From assembly GCA_016784025.1 (NCBI GenBank), contig JADHVL010000004.1, forward strand, positions 62,001 through 126,000: DNA of 64,000 bases, written 5' to 3'. Shown here in pieces: positions 26,257-34,606 of this stretch (position 1 is its first letter; each line of letters begins with the position of its first letter). Position numbers and translations under genes: made by a program. The notes beneath the pieces were generated by a model, which was not told the DNA's origin, ran no database searches, and worked only from the letters and a program-made list of their open reading frames with translations. The DNA is from Fidelibacterota bacterium. GTDB taxonomy: Bacteria; Fidelibacterota; UBA8477; JABMPR01.

Positions 26257-27699
26257 CTATTTGTATTGAAATTCACCTACAAAAATGGATTGAGGTTTGA
26301 GCATCAGAGTGAACACATAGCTTTCGTTAGCGCCGTCGTAACGTGGTTTTAATTCCAGCTCTTCGGTTTCGATAATATCTTTTTTGCCTTGTTCAGGAGC
26401 AAAAATAGTGAGCGCAACGTGATTTTCGGCACTCTTAATGTCCAATCTGCCATCGACTCCCCGGAGACTTATCTGGATTGATTTAGACTCCAGACCTTCA
26501 TTTAAAACGGTGACAAGTACTTCATCTGAATTCTTGAAGGTCAGTGCATTTAATCCATCTTGAGTCGGAGCAAGGGTTGAAATGATTGTTGATTGTTTGG
26601 GAACCCTTTTCATCAGTTGAGATAGCAGGGAAAAGACAGGTTTCTCGCCACCATTCAAATCCAACAGTCCCCAGGATCTTTTTTTGTATTTCACGTCAGC
26701 AGGTGCATCATACAGTTGGTAGATGAAAGGCACGACTTGCTTATGCTTTAATAGATCGAGGGTATTGGAGTAAACCCGCAATGCGTATGGTAATGTGAAT
26801 GTTGCACTGTAGTAATAGGTTTCAAATGTATTCAAGTTACCCAAAAGGTCGTACTGATTGGGATCTGGATATTGGATATCGTTAAATTTTGTCTCAGAGG
26901 TAGCAAATGAATTGACCAAAAGGGGTTTCCTCGATTCAATCCGTTCCAGGTATTCAAAGAAGTTCCCCAATGCAGGACCGAGTTGGCCACCTGCAAGTTT
27001 GTTTTCCCAGCTATGAACCGTCCAAAATGATAATATATCAAAAGCAGCCTGATCAAGATCCATATACCAGGTTTCCAGATTTCCATCAAAAGCAGGGGCA
27101 GAGAGTCCCGGTCCCACAATTTCTACATTCTGAAAATTACGCAGATCTAGTTCACTACGAGTTACATGAATCAATTCGTTAAACAGATCAGAAGTTAATG
27201 CCAGGGAATCTCCTCTCAGTATATCGGGAGTATCTAATAGTTCAATATAATCAGCAGGGACATCTTGATAGAGCAGCTCATCCACTTCCTCTGCCCACCA
27301 ACCTGCAAAGCCTTTTACATCAGCTAGTTTCCCATAATCATCCAGGAATTCACCAGGGATAGCATCCAGACTGTAGATCCATTTAACCCCCAGGCGCGAT
27401 GTCGAAGCACGTAGAGCCAGAATATCATCCCAGTTTTCATCTTCACGTTTTACACGGATGTATTTGATACCCAACTCATTGAAGGTCTGGAGCACTTTCA
27501 TTCTACGACTATAAAAACTGAGAGGAACATTAGCGCCAAGACCCTCGAAGGGTCCGACTTCATTCTGAAGATCAAATTCCACAGGAATGTATTGACCCTT
27601 TTTCCTGTCACCAAAAAAACTACATGACCACATCACACTGAGAATGAGGATGAGGATCCATATCTTCATAGCTTGTTTGAAGAAGGGTGTTTTTTGCAT
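26257..27699 (-). CDS. Putative glycoside-hydrolase-like lipoprotein
   Basis: A 480-residue lipoprotein with signal MKIWILILILSVMWSCSFFG (lipobox VMWSC). A TIM-barrel-like first part follows, with FEGLGANVPLSFYSRRMKVL, IKYIRVKRED and WGLLDLNGGEKPVFSLLSQL. These resemble GH39/GH30-type or related clan A barrels, with an all-beta tail (ISLRGVDGRLDIKSAENHVA). No catalytic Glu pair could be assigned with confidence, so the enzymatic role is inference. It lies 83 bp upstream of the stretch ending in the patatin gene but reads away from it on the same strand. Confidence 0.5.
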   Translation of the reverse strand: MQKTPFFKQAMKIWILILILSVMWSCSFFGDRKKGQYIPVEFDLQNEVGPFEGLGANVPLSFYSRRMKVLQTFNELGIKYIRVKREDENWDDILALRASTSRLGVKWIYSLDAIPGEFLDDYGKLADVKGFAGWWAEEVDELLYQDVPADYIELLDTPDILRGDSLALTSDLFNELIHVTRSELDLRNFQNVEIVGPGLSAPAFDGNLETWYMDLDQAAFDILSFWTVHSWENKLAGGQLGPALGNFFEYLERIESRKPLLVNSFATSETKFNDIQYPDPNQYDLLGNLNTFETYYYSATFTLPYALRVYSNTLDLLKHKQVVPFIYQLYDAPADVKYKKRSWGLLDLNGGEKPVFSLLSQLMKRVPKQSTIISTLAPTQDGLNALTFKNSDEVLVTVLNEGLESKSIQISLRGVDGRLDIKSAENHVALTIFAPEQGKKDIIETEELELKPRYDGANESYVFTLMLKPQSIFVGEFQYK

Positions 27700-27782
27700 G
27701 GATTTAATTTCAACAGACCATTGACTGAGTCAACTAAAACCTGAATAAAAGTTATGACTAATATTCCAGGCGGACAGAGATT

Positions 27783-28787
27783 CTAGTGTTTTTGTTTGAC
27801 CAGTTCCAATTGCAGGATGGTTTCATGATAGCCTTTCTGGATGGCAATTTCTGCTTCCAGAAAATTCCAGGCTGCCAGACCGGTACTCACATTGATAATC
27901 ATATTGGGGTTGGCCAACTCCACTTGATTAGCTGCGATCAATGCCATGGATAGAATGATTGTTTCATGGGCGATCTCAACCATATTTGGCTTTCCTGCCT
28001 GGTACCAGGCTTCATCAGCTTTTGGGAATCGCCAGATAGAGCGGCTATTCTTTAATTCATTGGCATTCATATACTGGAAGGCAGGTTTATCCATATTGTC
28101 TTCAGAAAATGCCAGTACGTTTACAGCAATGATATAATCAGCCCCCATGGATCGAACCACATCTATTGGAACAGGGTCAATCATCCCGCCGTCAACCAGG
28201 ACCTGATCATCAATGGTCAGGGGGTTAAAGATGATGGGAATGGATGAGCTGGCGCGAGCAGCATTGGCCAGATTGCCCTCATTGAGGACAAATAAGTCAC
28301 CCCTGAGGATATCAACTGTGGTAGCCGCAAATGGAATGGCTAAATCTTCTATGTTTTTGTGATCGTATAATTCATCGAGAAAAGCATGAATTTTTTGACC
28401 GTCAATAAATCCTCTGGTTGGGAAAACCGGATCCAGAAGATTCAATACATCAAACCAATCCGAATTCAATGCCACATCTGCCAATGAATCAACACTAAGT
28501 CCTGCTGCGTATCCACCACCTATGATGGCACCCATACTGCTGCCAGCAATCACATCAATCCGGATACCTGCTTTTTCCAGAGCATCTAATACTCCAATAT
28601 GCGCAAAGCCTTTGGCAGCACCGGCCCCCAGGGCTAAACCTACAGTAAAATCCTGTTCTGCCTTACCATCCAGAACAAGCTTAAACTTTTGCTCCATTTC
28701 AGTCGTATTGGGTGATGCTCCAAATATTGACCCCAACAAAAGACATGTTGAAATAAATATTTGGATTGGGTGACGCAGGTTTGTCAT
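27783..28787 (-). CDS. Patatin-like phospholipase, secreted
   Basis: A 334-residue protein with signal MTNLRHPIQIFISTCLLLGS. The patatin core is clear: oxyanion motif LALGAGAAKGFAHIGVLDAL, nucleophile elbow VIAGSSMGAIIGGGYAAG (GxSxG), and the Asp of the Ser-Asp dyad in VLVDGGMIDPVPIDVV. The family cleaves acyl chains from phospholipids; RssA/YchK-like members have these features. The start codon abuts the S1/P1 nuclease stop (TAAATG), which implies translational coupling. The mature protein is probably periplasmic or outer-membrane-associated. Confidence 0.9.
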   Translation of the reverse strand: MTNLRHPIQIFISTCLLLGSIFGASPNTTEMEQKFKLVLDGKAEQDFTVGLALGAGAAKGFAHIGVLDALEKAGIRIDVIAGSSMGAIIGGGYAAGLSVDSLADVALNSDWFDVLNLLDPVFPTRGFIDGQKIHAFLDELYDHKNIEDLAIPFAATTVDILRGDLFVLNEGNLANAARASSSIPIIFNPLTIDDQVLVDGGMIDPVPIDVVRSMGADYIIAVNVLAFSEDNMDKPAFQYMNANELKNSRSIWRFPKADEAWYQAGKPNMVEIAHETIILSMALIAANQVELANPNMIINVSTGLAAWNFLEAEIAIQKGYHETILQLELVKQKH

Positions 28788-29537
28788 TTACTTGAAAATA
28801 TCATTCAGAATAGCTGCGAGGTGGTAGCCACCACTTAACAGCTGATCTTCCATCAGTTCTCTATTTTTGTACACATATTCATATGAAAGTTTGCCTTCAC
28901 CAATATCGTAGACCTGTGTATGAACGGCGCGGGAGTTGTTAACAAAGCTTAAGACGTTTGGATCGAGCATGGACTGTTTATCGCCTTCGGATAGACCAAG
29001 TTGAATCTGTTGGGCGTATTCTGTATAGCTGTATTGCATACCATCTATCATTTGGGAATCCCAGACCCTATGAAGATTTGTCTCATCCCAAAACCAGGTC
29101 ACTTTCACATCATTTCCACCCCTGTCAGTTCCATTGCCAACGTGGAGAGGTTGATGTAAATCACCGACGATGTGAACGATAAAACGAAAGACATCAAGTT
29201 GATCTTCCTTACCCAGGGTGCCTTTTTTAAGCAAGGCGGTAAATTCAGTCACCTTCTTCACGGCGTAACCACCTGCTTCAGGGCCTTCATATTCATGACC
29301 TTCAAGGATGGTACAATAGTGCCAGTCATGTGAATGATCCCAGGCAGAATCTGATTTAATCTCGTCTGCCCAATTTGATATGCTGGCAAGATCAGTGTGC
29401 CCCAATAATTGTGAAATCTGCTCTTTCGCTTGGGGTGTCAGATTCTCTTCTGCAATTATACCAATAACACGATGCCCGGTTTTTCCCCAGCCAAACAAGA
29501 CGCTGGCAGTAACAAGAATGATGATAAACTGTCGCAC
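28788..29537 (-). CDS. S1/P1-type zinc nuclease, secreted
   Basis: About 249 residues. The start is GTG 29537, with GGAGAG 6 nt upstream; an earlier TTG is a poorer choice. After cleavage of the signal (RQFIIILVTASVLFG) the mature protein would begin WGKTGHRVIG, the N-terminal Trp and the following His of the tri-zinc site. Further ligands are in NWADEIKSD and WDHSHDWHY, and in the pair FIVHIVGDLHQPLHVGN and DRGGNDVKV. S1/P1 enzymes hydrolyse single-stranded nucleic acid and 3'-phosphates and act outside the cytoplasm, often to scavenge nucleotides and phosphate. It is followed at once by the patatin gene. Confidence 0.93.
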   Translation of the reverse strand: MRQFIIILVTASVLFGWGKTGHRVIGIIAEENLTPQAKEQISQLLGHTDLASISNWADEIKSDSAWDHSHDWHYCTILEGHEYEGPEAGGYAVKKVTEFTALLKKGTLGKEDQLDVFRFIVHIVGDLHQPLHVGNGTDRGGNDVKVTWFWDETNLHRVWDSQMIDGMQYSYTEYAQQIQLGLSEGDKQSMLDPNVLSFVNNSRAVHTQVYDIGEGKLSYEYVYKNRELMEDQLLSGGYHLAAILNDIFK

Positions 29538-30128
29538 GATGGACTCTCCTAACAAATTTTTTATCCAAGAATCTAAACTGAGATGGATTTAAACACCCAA
29601 ACAAAATGAGAGATTTTATCGAAATTACAGGGGGTTGATAAACTCATGCAGATAATAGCTGTGCTATAGTGGCTGTTTACTTTTTCAACAGATATTTGTT
29701 CATATCTATACAAGGTCATTACATTGTTTATTCTCAGTTTACATCCGTATCGTGCCCGTTATGCTTGCATAATTTCCTCAGAGATGGGTTTTCTTAATAG
29801 TGGGGTGTTTAAAATTTCAATAATTCGAAAATCGGCATACTAATTTTTGTGTTCTCTTATTTTTCTCCAGGAGTAATATTTCCAATGAATCAAGCTAACA
29901 TCTTTATTATCAACATGATATATTGACACCTTCCCTATCGAAGGCGCTGTAAGGATTCTATACAACTGTTGCATTTATCAGCACTCCCAATGAATGGGTG
30001 TGAGACACGTTTTGGCCGGTTGCTAAGTGGGTGTGATGAATATCTATACACTTATATATTTTTTAGCCCAAATAGGTTTCCGCATCTATCTAGCTGTTAA
30101 ATATATGCTTATATGGCGTAATAATTTG
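29538..30128. other. 591-bp intergenic region between divergent operons
   Basis: AT-rich and without a convincing gene. It carries the leader of the leftward nuclease-patatin operon near its left end. Toward its right end are a dyad and a directly repeated half-site that may be activator sites, just upstream of the sigma-54 promoter of the rightward operon. No tRNA-like or riboswitch-like fold was recognised. Confidence 0.6.
29982..30036 (+). promoter_or_regulatory. Candidate upstream activator sites for the NtrC-type regulator
   Basis: CACTCCCA (29982-29989) and TGGGTGTG (29995-30002) form a dyad with 7 of 8 positions complementary around ATGAA. Its right half, TGGGTGTGA, recurs at 30028-30036, 33 bp from the copy at 29995, close to three helical turns. 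The cluster lies about 95-150 bp upstream of the -24/-12 promoter, the usual place for enhancer sites of sigma-54 activators. The link to the regulator at 36273 is inference. Confidence 0.5.
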
Positions 30129-30144
30129 TGGCACCGCTATTGAA
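30129..30144 (+). promoter_or_regulatory. Candidate sigma-54 (-24/-12) promoter
   Basis: TGGCACCGCTATTGAA matches the consensus TGGCAC-N5-TTGCW at all positions but one near the -12 element (GA instead of GC). Transcription would begin near 30155, leaving a leader of about 22 nt containing AAAGGAGG before the first gene at 30177. A sigma-54 activator is encoded in the same gene run. Confidence 0.7.
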
Positions 30145-30176
30145 TTAGATGAAGTGAACAATAAAGGAGGTTCACC

Positions 30177-30887
30177 ATGGTCATCTTTCTCGTGGTTTTT
30201 TTCGTAGCACTGGCGATTTTAGTATCCTGGTATCAAGGTATACGACGCAATCGCGTTCTTAGTCTTTCTCCCATAGTAAAAAAGCAGGCTTATCAATTCA
30301 AAATGGAGAATTTGAGTATTCCTGCAGGAATATATTTTAGCCCAACCCATAGCTGGGCGCATATGCAAACCAATGGTCGCGCCAGAGTCGGCGTGGATTC
30401 ATTTCTGCATGGTCTCACGGGGATTCTTACTGGAATACAGGTTCCAGAGGAGGGAGCATCCGTCAATCAGGGTGACCCCATCTTCACAATGTTACATGAA
30501 GGTAAGAAGCTGGTCATCTCTGCTCCTGTGTCTGGCAAGATCAGGGGGATCAATTCCGAAGCCCTTCAAAACATGCGCATGACTCATCGTGATCCCTATT
30601 CAACTGGTTGGCTGGTTGAAATGACTCCCAGCAACTGGGAACTTGAGACCAAACGTTTGTATCTCGGTCAACAAACCACAACCTGGTTAAAAGCAGAAAT
30701 GTCTAGAATCCGTGATTTCTTTGCCCACTCATTCGCTCCCCCAGATTCTGAAAGTGGTCTTGTCTTGCTGCAAGATGGAGGGGATATCGCTGAAGGGGCA
30801 ATGGCTTTTGCTGGTAAAGGCCTCTGGGGCTCCTTTCAAAAGCTCATTCTTGATCAAGCCAATCTTGAGCTCAAAGAAAATACTTGA
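30177..30887 (+). CDS. Membrane-anchored glycine-cleavage-H-like protein, copy 1
   Basis: A 236-residue protein. Residues 2-18 form an N-terminal TM anchor. Residues ~49-125 have the GcvH/lipoyl-domain pattern: AGIYFSPTHSWAHM (compare GcvH TxEHEW), RARVGVDSFLHGLTGILTGI, and the hairpin LHEGKKLVISAPVSGKIRG. A Lys pair (110-111) sits in the hairpin turn; Lys110 is seven residues before the Pro of PVSG, whereas the lipoylated Lys of true GcvH is eight before, so lipoylation is plausible but unproven. A ~65-residue C-terminal extension holds LLQDGGDIAEGAM, shared with the paralogue at 33044. A strong AAAGGAGG precedes ATG. This is not a glycine-cleavage protein by context (no gcvT or gcvP nearby); its neighbours are an FeS protein and an NrfD-type subunit. 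Confidence 0.85.
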   Translation: MVIFLVVFFVALAILVSWYQGIRRNRVLSLSPIVKKQAYQFKMENLSIPAGIYFSPTHSWAHMQTNGRARVGVDSFLHGLTGILTGIQVPEEGASVNQGDPIFTMLHEGKKLVISAPVSGKIRGINSEALQNMRMTHRDPYSTGWLVEMTPSNWELETKRLYLGQQTTTWLKAEMSRIRDFFAHSFAPPDSESGLVLLQDGGDIAEGAMAFAGKGLWGSFQKLILDQANLELKENT

Positions 30888-30932
30888 GCGTATTGTGTAT
30901 TGAATAATTCCCTATAGAAGAGAGGATATAGT

Positions 30933-31802
30933 ATGTCTATAGATCGACGAGAATTTCTCAAAACCCTTGGTGTCGCTGGTGCCAGCCTCAGTGGTGTATC
31001 TGCACTAGGAAAATCTAAACCTGAGTCTGACTCAGAAGAGTTTTTTGCTATCCTGCATGATATCACACTCTGTGAAGGTTGTCAGGAGTGCGAGCTTGCC
31101 TGTGCTGTTGCCAACAGCTTGCCAGAACCATCTGATTATCCGGATAGTGAAATAAAGCGAAAATTGAAACCTGATCAATACTCTGTGATCAATGCCGTGG
31201 AAACCAGTATTGGTGAGGTGTATACAAAACAACAATGTATGCATTGTGCCCAACCCGCCTGTGCCTCAGCCTGCCTGACCAAGGCCATGGCAAAGCATGT
31301 GGAGGGACCCATAACCTGGGATGGAGACAAATGTATGGGCTGCCGTTTTTGCATGCTCTCTTGCCCATTCAATATGCCAAAATTCGAGTATGATAGTAAT
31401 AATCCAAAGATCGGTAAGTGCCAGATGTGCTTCTCCAGAATTACAGAGGGTGAAATTCCAGCCTGTGTGGAGAACTGTCCTGCAGAAGCTCTCATCTTTG
31501 GAAAACGTAGTGAAATTTTGAAAGAAGCCCATCGCAGAATTCTGGATGATCCCAGCAATTATGTGGACCATGTGTATGGCGAGTTTGAGGCAGGTGGAAC
31601 CTCCATGTTAAATGTATCACCTGTTCCTTTCGAGGAGCTTGGGTTTAATACTGATATAGACCACAAACCATATCCAGAGCTAACCAAAGGCTTCTTGTAC
31701 AGCGTCCCATCTGTATTCGTGCTCTGGCCTGCCCTATTACTTGGATTAAGAGAGGCTACAAAACCTGAACCTGAAAACAATGAGCCGGAGGTGGAAGAAT
31801 GA
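30933..31802 (+). CDS. Tat-exported four-cluster ferredoxin subunit (HybA/DmsB-like)
   Basis: A 289-residue protein. The Tat signal is MSIDRREFLKTLGVAGAS (RREFLK). Four cysteine groups follow the HybA/NrfC order: CEGCQECELAC, CMHCAQPACASAC, CMGCRFCMLSC, and CQMC with CVENC, enough for four [4Fe-4S] clusters. A C-terminal hydrophobic helix (GFLYSVPSVFVLWPALLLGL) anchors it on the periplasmic side, as in HybA. It would pass electrons between a periplasmic partner and the NrfD-type subunit next door. The last four bases overlap the next start (ATGA). It is paralogous to HybA at 45088. Confidence 0.93.
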   Translation: MSIDRREFLKTLGVAGASLSGVSALGKSKPESDSEEFFAILHDITLCEGCQECELACAVANSLPEPSDYPDSEIKRKLKPDQYSVINAVETSIGEVYTKQQCMHCAQPACASACLTKAMAKHVEGPITWDGDKCMGCRFCMLSCPFNMPKFEYDSNNPKIGKCQMCFSRITEGEIPACVENCPAEALIFGKRSEILKEAHRRILDDPSNYVDHVYGEFEAGGTSMLNVSPVPFEELGFNTDIDHKPYPELTKGFLYSVPSVFVLWPALLLGLREATKPEPENNEPEVEE

Positions 31803-33037
31803 GTGAGCACATTCTTAGCAAAGATCTACAACCAAAAACGAATCGCTGGAAATTCATATTGGGTGAATTAAAGCCTAAGGGGAAACTGCTCACACCTTTC
31901 AATATTATTTCTGTACCAGTCATCCTGCTTGGTCTGGTATTGATCATTATCAGATTCTGGAAAGGTCTATCTTCTATTACCAATCTTTCTCAGGAGGTTC
32001 CCTGGGGTTTATGGATAGGTTTTGATGTGGTCACTGGAGTGGCTTTCGCCGGAGGGGCATATGTGCTAACCTTTATGGTTTACATCCTCAGAATGGAGAA
32101 ATATCACTCAATTGTAAGAGTCACAGTCCTTAATGGTTTCCTGGCTTATTTGTTTTATGCTGGAGCACTTTTACTGGACTTAGGACGTCCCTGGAATGTC
32201 ATCAATCCTATCATTGGGAACTCCTTTGGGACAAGCAGTGTGCTCTTTTTGGTGGCCTGGCATTTTATGCTATATATGCTGGCTGAGCTCATTGAATTTT
32301 CGCCGGCAATCGCTGAATGGCTTGGTGCTGAACGAGCACGAAGGATACTAAAGAGCCTTACCATTGGAGCAGTCATATTCGGTATCACCCTCTCAACCCT
32401 TCATCAATCAGGGTTGGGGGCATTATTTCTCATGGCCAAGGGCAAGATTCATCCACTGTGGTATTCAGAATTTATCCCCATCCTCTTTTTCGTATCTAGT
32501 ATTTTTGCGGGTCTCTCCATGGTCATCTTCGAGGGTTCAATTACCCACCGTGTTTTTTCCCACCAGCTGGCAAAGGGTAGCCATAAAAGCCATGATCAAA
32601 TTCTGCGTGGACTTGCCAAAATATGTTCTGTGGCAATGTTTGCTTATTTGTTTTTGAAGATCCTGGATTTGGTCCATGGTCATCATCTGAGCCATTTGTA
32701 CACATCCTGGGGAGCCTGGTATCTGGTTGAAATAATCGGCTTTGTCATGATACCCATGTTTCTGTTTATCAGGGGGGTCAAAACGGGTGAGCCCTTCATT
32801 ATAAAATTAGCCTCACTCATGACCCTCATCGGAATTATCCTGAACAGGCTAAACATATCAGTCATAGGTTTTAACTGGATGGCCGTGGATCGCTACATAC
32901 CGACCTGGATGGAATTCGAAGTTACCTTTGCAGTTCTATTCCTGGAGATATGGATATTTCGTTGGGTTTTACACCGCTTACCCGTGTTACGCCCAATCGA
33001 AGAAGTCGTCAAATCCCAAAACATTGAGAGGAGTTAA
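31799..33037 (+). CDS. NrfD/HybB-like quinone-interacting membrane subunit
   Basis: A 412-residue protein with about ten TM helices, related to HybB of the hydrogenase operon at 43939. Shared features are an N-terminal helix followed by LSQEVPWGLWIGFDVVTGVA (HybB: NLSDGYPWGIWIVYDVLVGT), LDLGRPWNVI (HybB: IDIGRYWQMY) and ELIEFSPAIAEWLGAERARR. HybB and NrfD family members exchange electrons with the quinone pool from the FeS partner and may move protons. It is translationally coupled (4-bp overlap) to the FeS gene. No catalytic large subunit lies beside it, which is unusual for such a pair. Confidence 0.93.
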   Translation: MSEHILSKDLQPKTNRWKFILGELKPKGKLLTPFNIISVPVILLGLVLIIIRFWKGLSSITNLSQEVPWGLWIGFDVVTGVAFAGGAYVLTFMVYILRMEKYHSIVRVTVLNGFLAYLFYAGALLLDLGRPWNVINPIIGNSFGTSSVLFLVAWHFMLYMLAELIEFSPAIAEWLGAERARRILKSLTIGAVIFGITLSTLHQSGLGALFLMAKGKIHPLWYSEFIPILFFVSSIFAGLSMVIFEGSITHRVFSHQLAKGSHKSHDQILRGLAKICSVAMFAYLFLKILDLVHGHHLSHLYTSWGAWYLVEIIGFVMIPMFLFIRGVKTGEPFIIKLASLMTLIGIILNRLNISVIGFNWMAVDRYIPTWMEFEVTFAVLFLEIWIFRWVLHRLPVLRPIEEVVKSQNIERS

Positions 33038-33043
33038 TGAATC

Positions 33044-33739
33044 ATGGATGGATTTAGCTATCTAAATATATTTTCTACAAAGGGTGTTGAGTACCTCATC
33101 GTCATCGGCTTTTTTATTGTTGTTGTCCCCTTCTGGCGATTGCTCAGGGAAACTGAAATGCCAAGGCTTTCCCTTTCTGCAGTTCGTTTACCCCAGGGAG
33201 TTTATTTTGATGCGACCCATACCTGGGCGTATCTGGAAACCGCCGGAAAGATCAGAGTTGGAATAGATGATTTTATGACTGCACTCACAGGACCGGTGAC
33301 CTTAAAACTCAATAAACACCGTGGTGAGACCATAAAACGTGGTGAACATATCGCAACCCTCATGGGAGACGATAAAAGTTTAAAAATATACTCACCCATA
33401 AGCGGAACTCTGAAATCTATCAACAAATCGGCCTTGAAAATATTCAGTAAACGGACACATAATGAATTCACAGAGAATTGGTTATTTGATATGGAACCCA
33501 AACGCTGGGACATGGAAAAAACCATGCTAATCATGGGTGAAAAAGCACAGGACTGGATTCGACAAGAGCATGCCCGGCTCCGCGATGTACTTGCCTTTGC
33601 AGAGCTCAAATACAACCTGAAGACTCAACCTGTCCTGCTACAGGAAGGTGGTGAGATAGCAGATGAGGTGCTAGGGTCATTGTCCCCTGAGATCTGGGAA
33701 GAATTTCAAAGTGAATTCATTGATGCTGTAAAGAGCTGA
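33044..33739 (+). CDS. Membrane-anchored glycine-cleavage-H-like protein, copy 2
   Basis: A 231-residue paralogue of the protein at 30177. The TM anchor is at about 17-34 (YLIVIGFFIVVVPFW). The H-like core runs from about 50 to 125: QGVYFDATHTWAYLETAGKI, RVGIDDFMTALTGPVTLKLN, then the hairpin MGDDKSLKIYSPISGTLKSI. Lys111 stands seven residues before the Pro of SPISG, the same place as Lys110 of copy 1. The C-terminal LLQEGGEIADEVLGSLSPEI corresponds to LLQDGGDIAEG of copy 1, so this extension is a shared, family-specific element. Ribosome site GAGGAG. It directly follows the NrfD-type gene (6 bp). Confidence 0.85.
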   Translation: MDGFSYLNIFSTKGVEYLIVIGFFIVVVPFWRLLRETEMPRLSLSAVRLPQGVYFDATHTWAYLETAGKIRVGIDDFMTALTGPVTLKLNKHRGETIKRGEHIATLMGDDKSLKIYSPISGTLKSINKSALKIFSKRTHNEFTENWLFDMEPKRWDMEKTMLIMGEKAQDWIRQEHARLRDVLAFAELKYNLKTQPVLLQEGGEIADEVLGSLSPEIWEEFQSEFIDAVKS

Positions 33740-33765
33740 CATTGCAGGTCATTGAAAAATATTTT

Positions 33766-33801
33766 GGGGGGAACCTTCTGGAACATTCCAGATTCCCCCC
33801 C
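33766..33801 (+). other. Strong intercistronic hairpin upstream of the third H-like gene
   Basis: GGGGGGAA and TCTGGAA pair with TTCCAGA and TTCCCCCC around CA, a ~15-bp stem with a CCT bulge. It lies between the second and third H-like genes. No T-run follows, so it is not a standard terminator. It covers the region where a longer frame of the third gene would begin, which argues for an internal start at 33836. It may stabilise or process the mRNA. Confidence 0.7.
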
Positions 33802-33835
33802 AGAAATGACAAATAAACAGCCGTGCGGAACTACA

Positions 33836-34543
33836 ATGGACACAAAAAAATGTATATGGATGGAGTCAGGGTCTGTAGACTATCAACTCTGTCCATTAAA
33901 TCAAAACTGTGATCTCTGCGATTTCCATAAAGAAATGATGAGAGGTTGCCGGACGACGGTTTCCCAGAATAATAGTTCTGGTATAGCCATCCGAAATCCT
34001 GGTGAATCTATGGCTGAGTTCACGCCAGGACTTCAGTATATCAATCGCCATTTCTGGTATAAGCGTGTGAGTGAGCGTCGGATTCGCCTGGGGATAGATG
34101 GCTTTCTCTGGCATCTGTTTGCCTCAGCGCACAAAATCATTACCCCGGAGATAAATACCACATTGGTTGAGGATCAGTGTTTCAGCTGGTTGCAATTGGA
34201 AGATGGTATTATCTATCTGCGTACACCTGTTCCAGGACAGATCATCCAATCGAATCCACTCTTCCTGACTCATGAAGTTTCGGATAGTCATCTCTATCTC
34301 ACACCAGCACAAGATCTCTGGATTGTGGAACTGGAATCCTCTGAAAGATTCACCCGACTGGAATGTCATTCCAGGGATGAATACCTTACCCAAACCCGTT
34401 TTGACCTGGAAAAGTTGAATAGCCTGGTTCAAATACGGGAGGATGAGAAGCCGCTACAGCTCACAAGAAAATTCCAGCTTCCAAAAAATGAGCTCTCTAA
34501 ATACTTACTGGAAATCAGCGACAACCATGCCTACATGTGCTAG
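33836..34543 (+). CDS. Soluble H-like protein with N-terminal Cys cluster
   Basis: About 235 residues. The N-terminus has five cysteines within 38 residues (6, 19, 25, 28, 38): KKCIWMESGSVDYQLC, then NCDLCDF. This resembles a Zn or FeS knuckle. An H-protein-like core follows (RHFWYKRVSERRIRLGIDGF, then LEDGIIYLRTPVPGQIIQ). The position of the putative lipoyl Lys in its two paralogues is Gly124 here, so this copy should not be lipoylated. There is no TM helix. The start is put at ATG 33836, where GCGGAA stands just upstream; a longer frame from 33752 (TTG) would pass through the hairpin at 33766-33801. It ends 1 bp before a sigma-54-type promoter for the next gene. Confidence 0.75.
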   Translation: MDTKKCIWMESGSVDYQLCPLNQNCDLCDFHKEMMRGCRTTVSQNNSSGIAIRNPGESMAEFTPGLQYINRHFWYKRVSERRIRLGIDGFLWHLFASAHKIITPEINTTLVEDQCFSWLQLEDGIIYLRTPVPGQIIQSNPLFLTHEVSDSHLYLTPAQDLWIVELESSERFTRLECHSRDEYLTQTRFDLEKLNSLVQIREDEKPLQLTRKFQLPKNELSKYLLEISDNHAYMC

Positions 34544-34544
34544 C

Positions 34545-34560
34545 TGGCACATATTCTGCA
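34545..34560 (+). promoter_or_regulatory. Near-consensus sigma-54 promoter before the sensor kinase gene
   Basis: TGGCACATATTCTGCA matches the -24/-12 consensus TGGCAC-N5-TTGCW with both GG and GC and only the first T of TTGC changed. It begins right after the third H-like gene. The start would lie near 34571, about 36 nt before the kinase ATG at 34607, with GGAGGGG as ribosome site. It implies that the sensor and regulator are made through their own sigma-54 activation. Confidence 0.8.
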
Positions 34561-34606
34561 CCCTCAAACACGCGACGCAAGCTCAGAAAGCATATTTGGA
34601 GGGGAC

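Noticed and set aside
30177..30887. True glycine-cleavage H protein
   Set aside because: It has a TM anchor, an extra C-terminal element and a shifted Lys; no gcvT or gcvP is nearby.
33766..33801. Hairpin as a transcription terminator within the redox operon
   Set aside because: No T-run follows and genes of the same module continue downstream.
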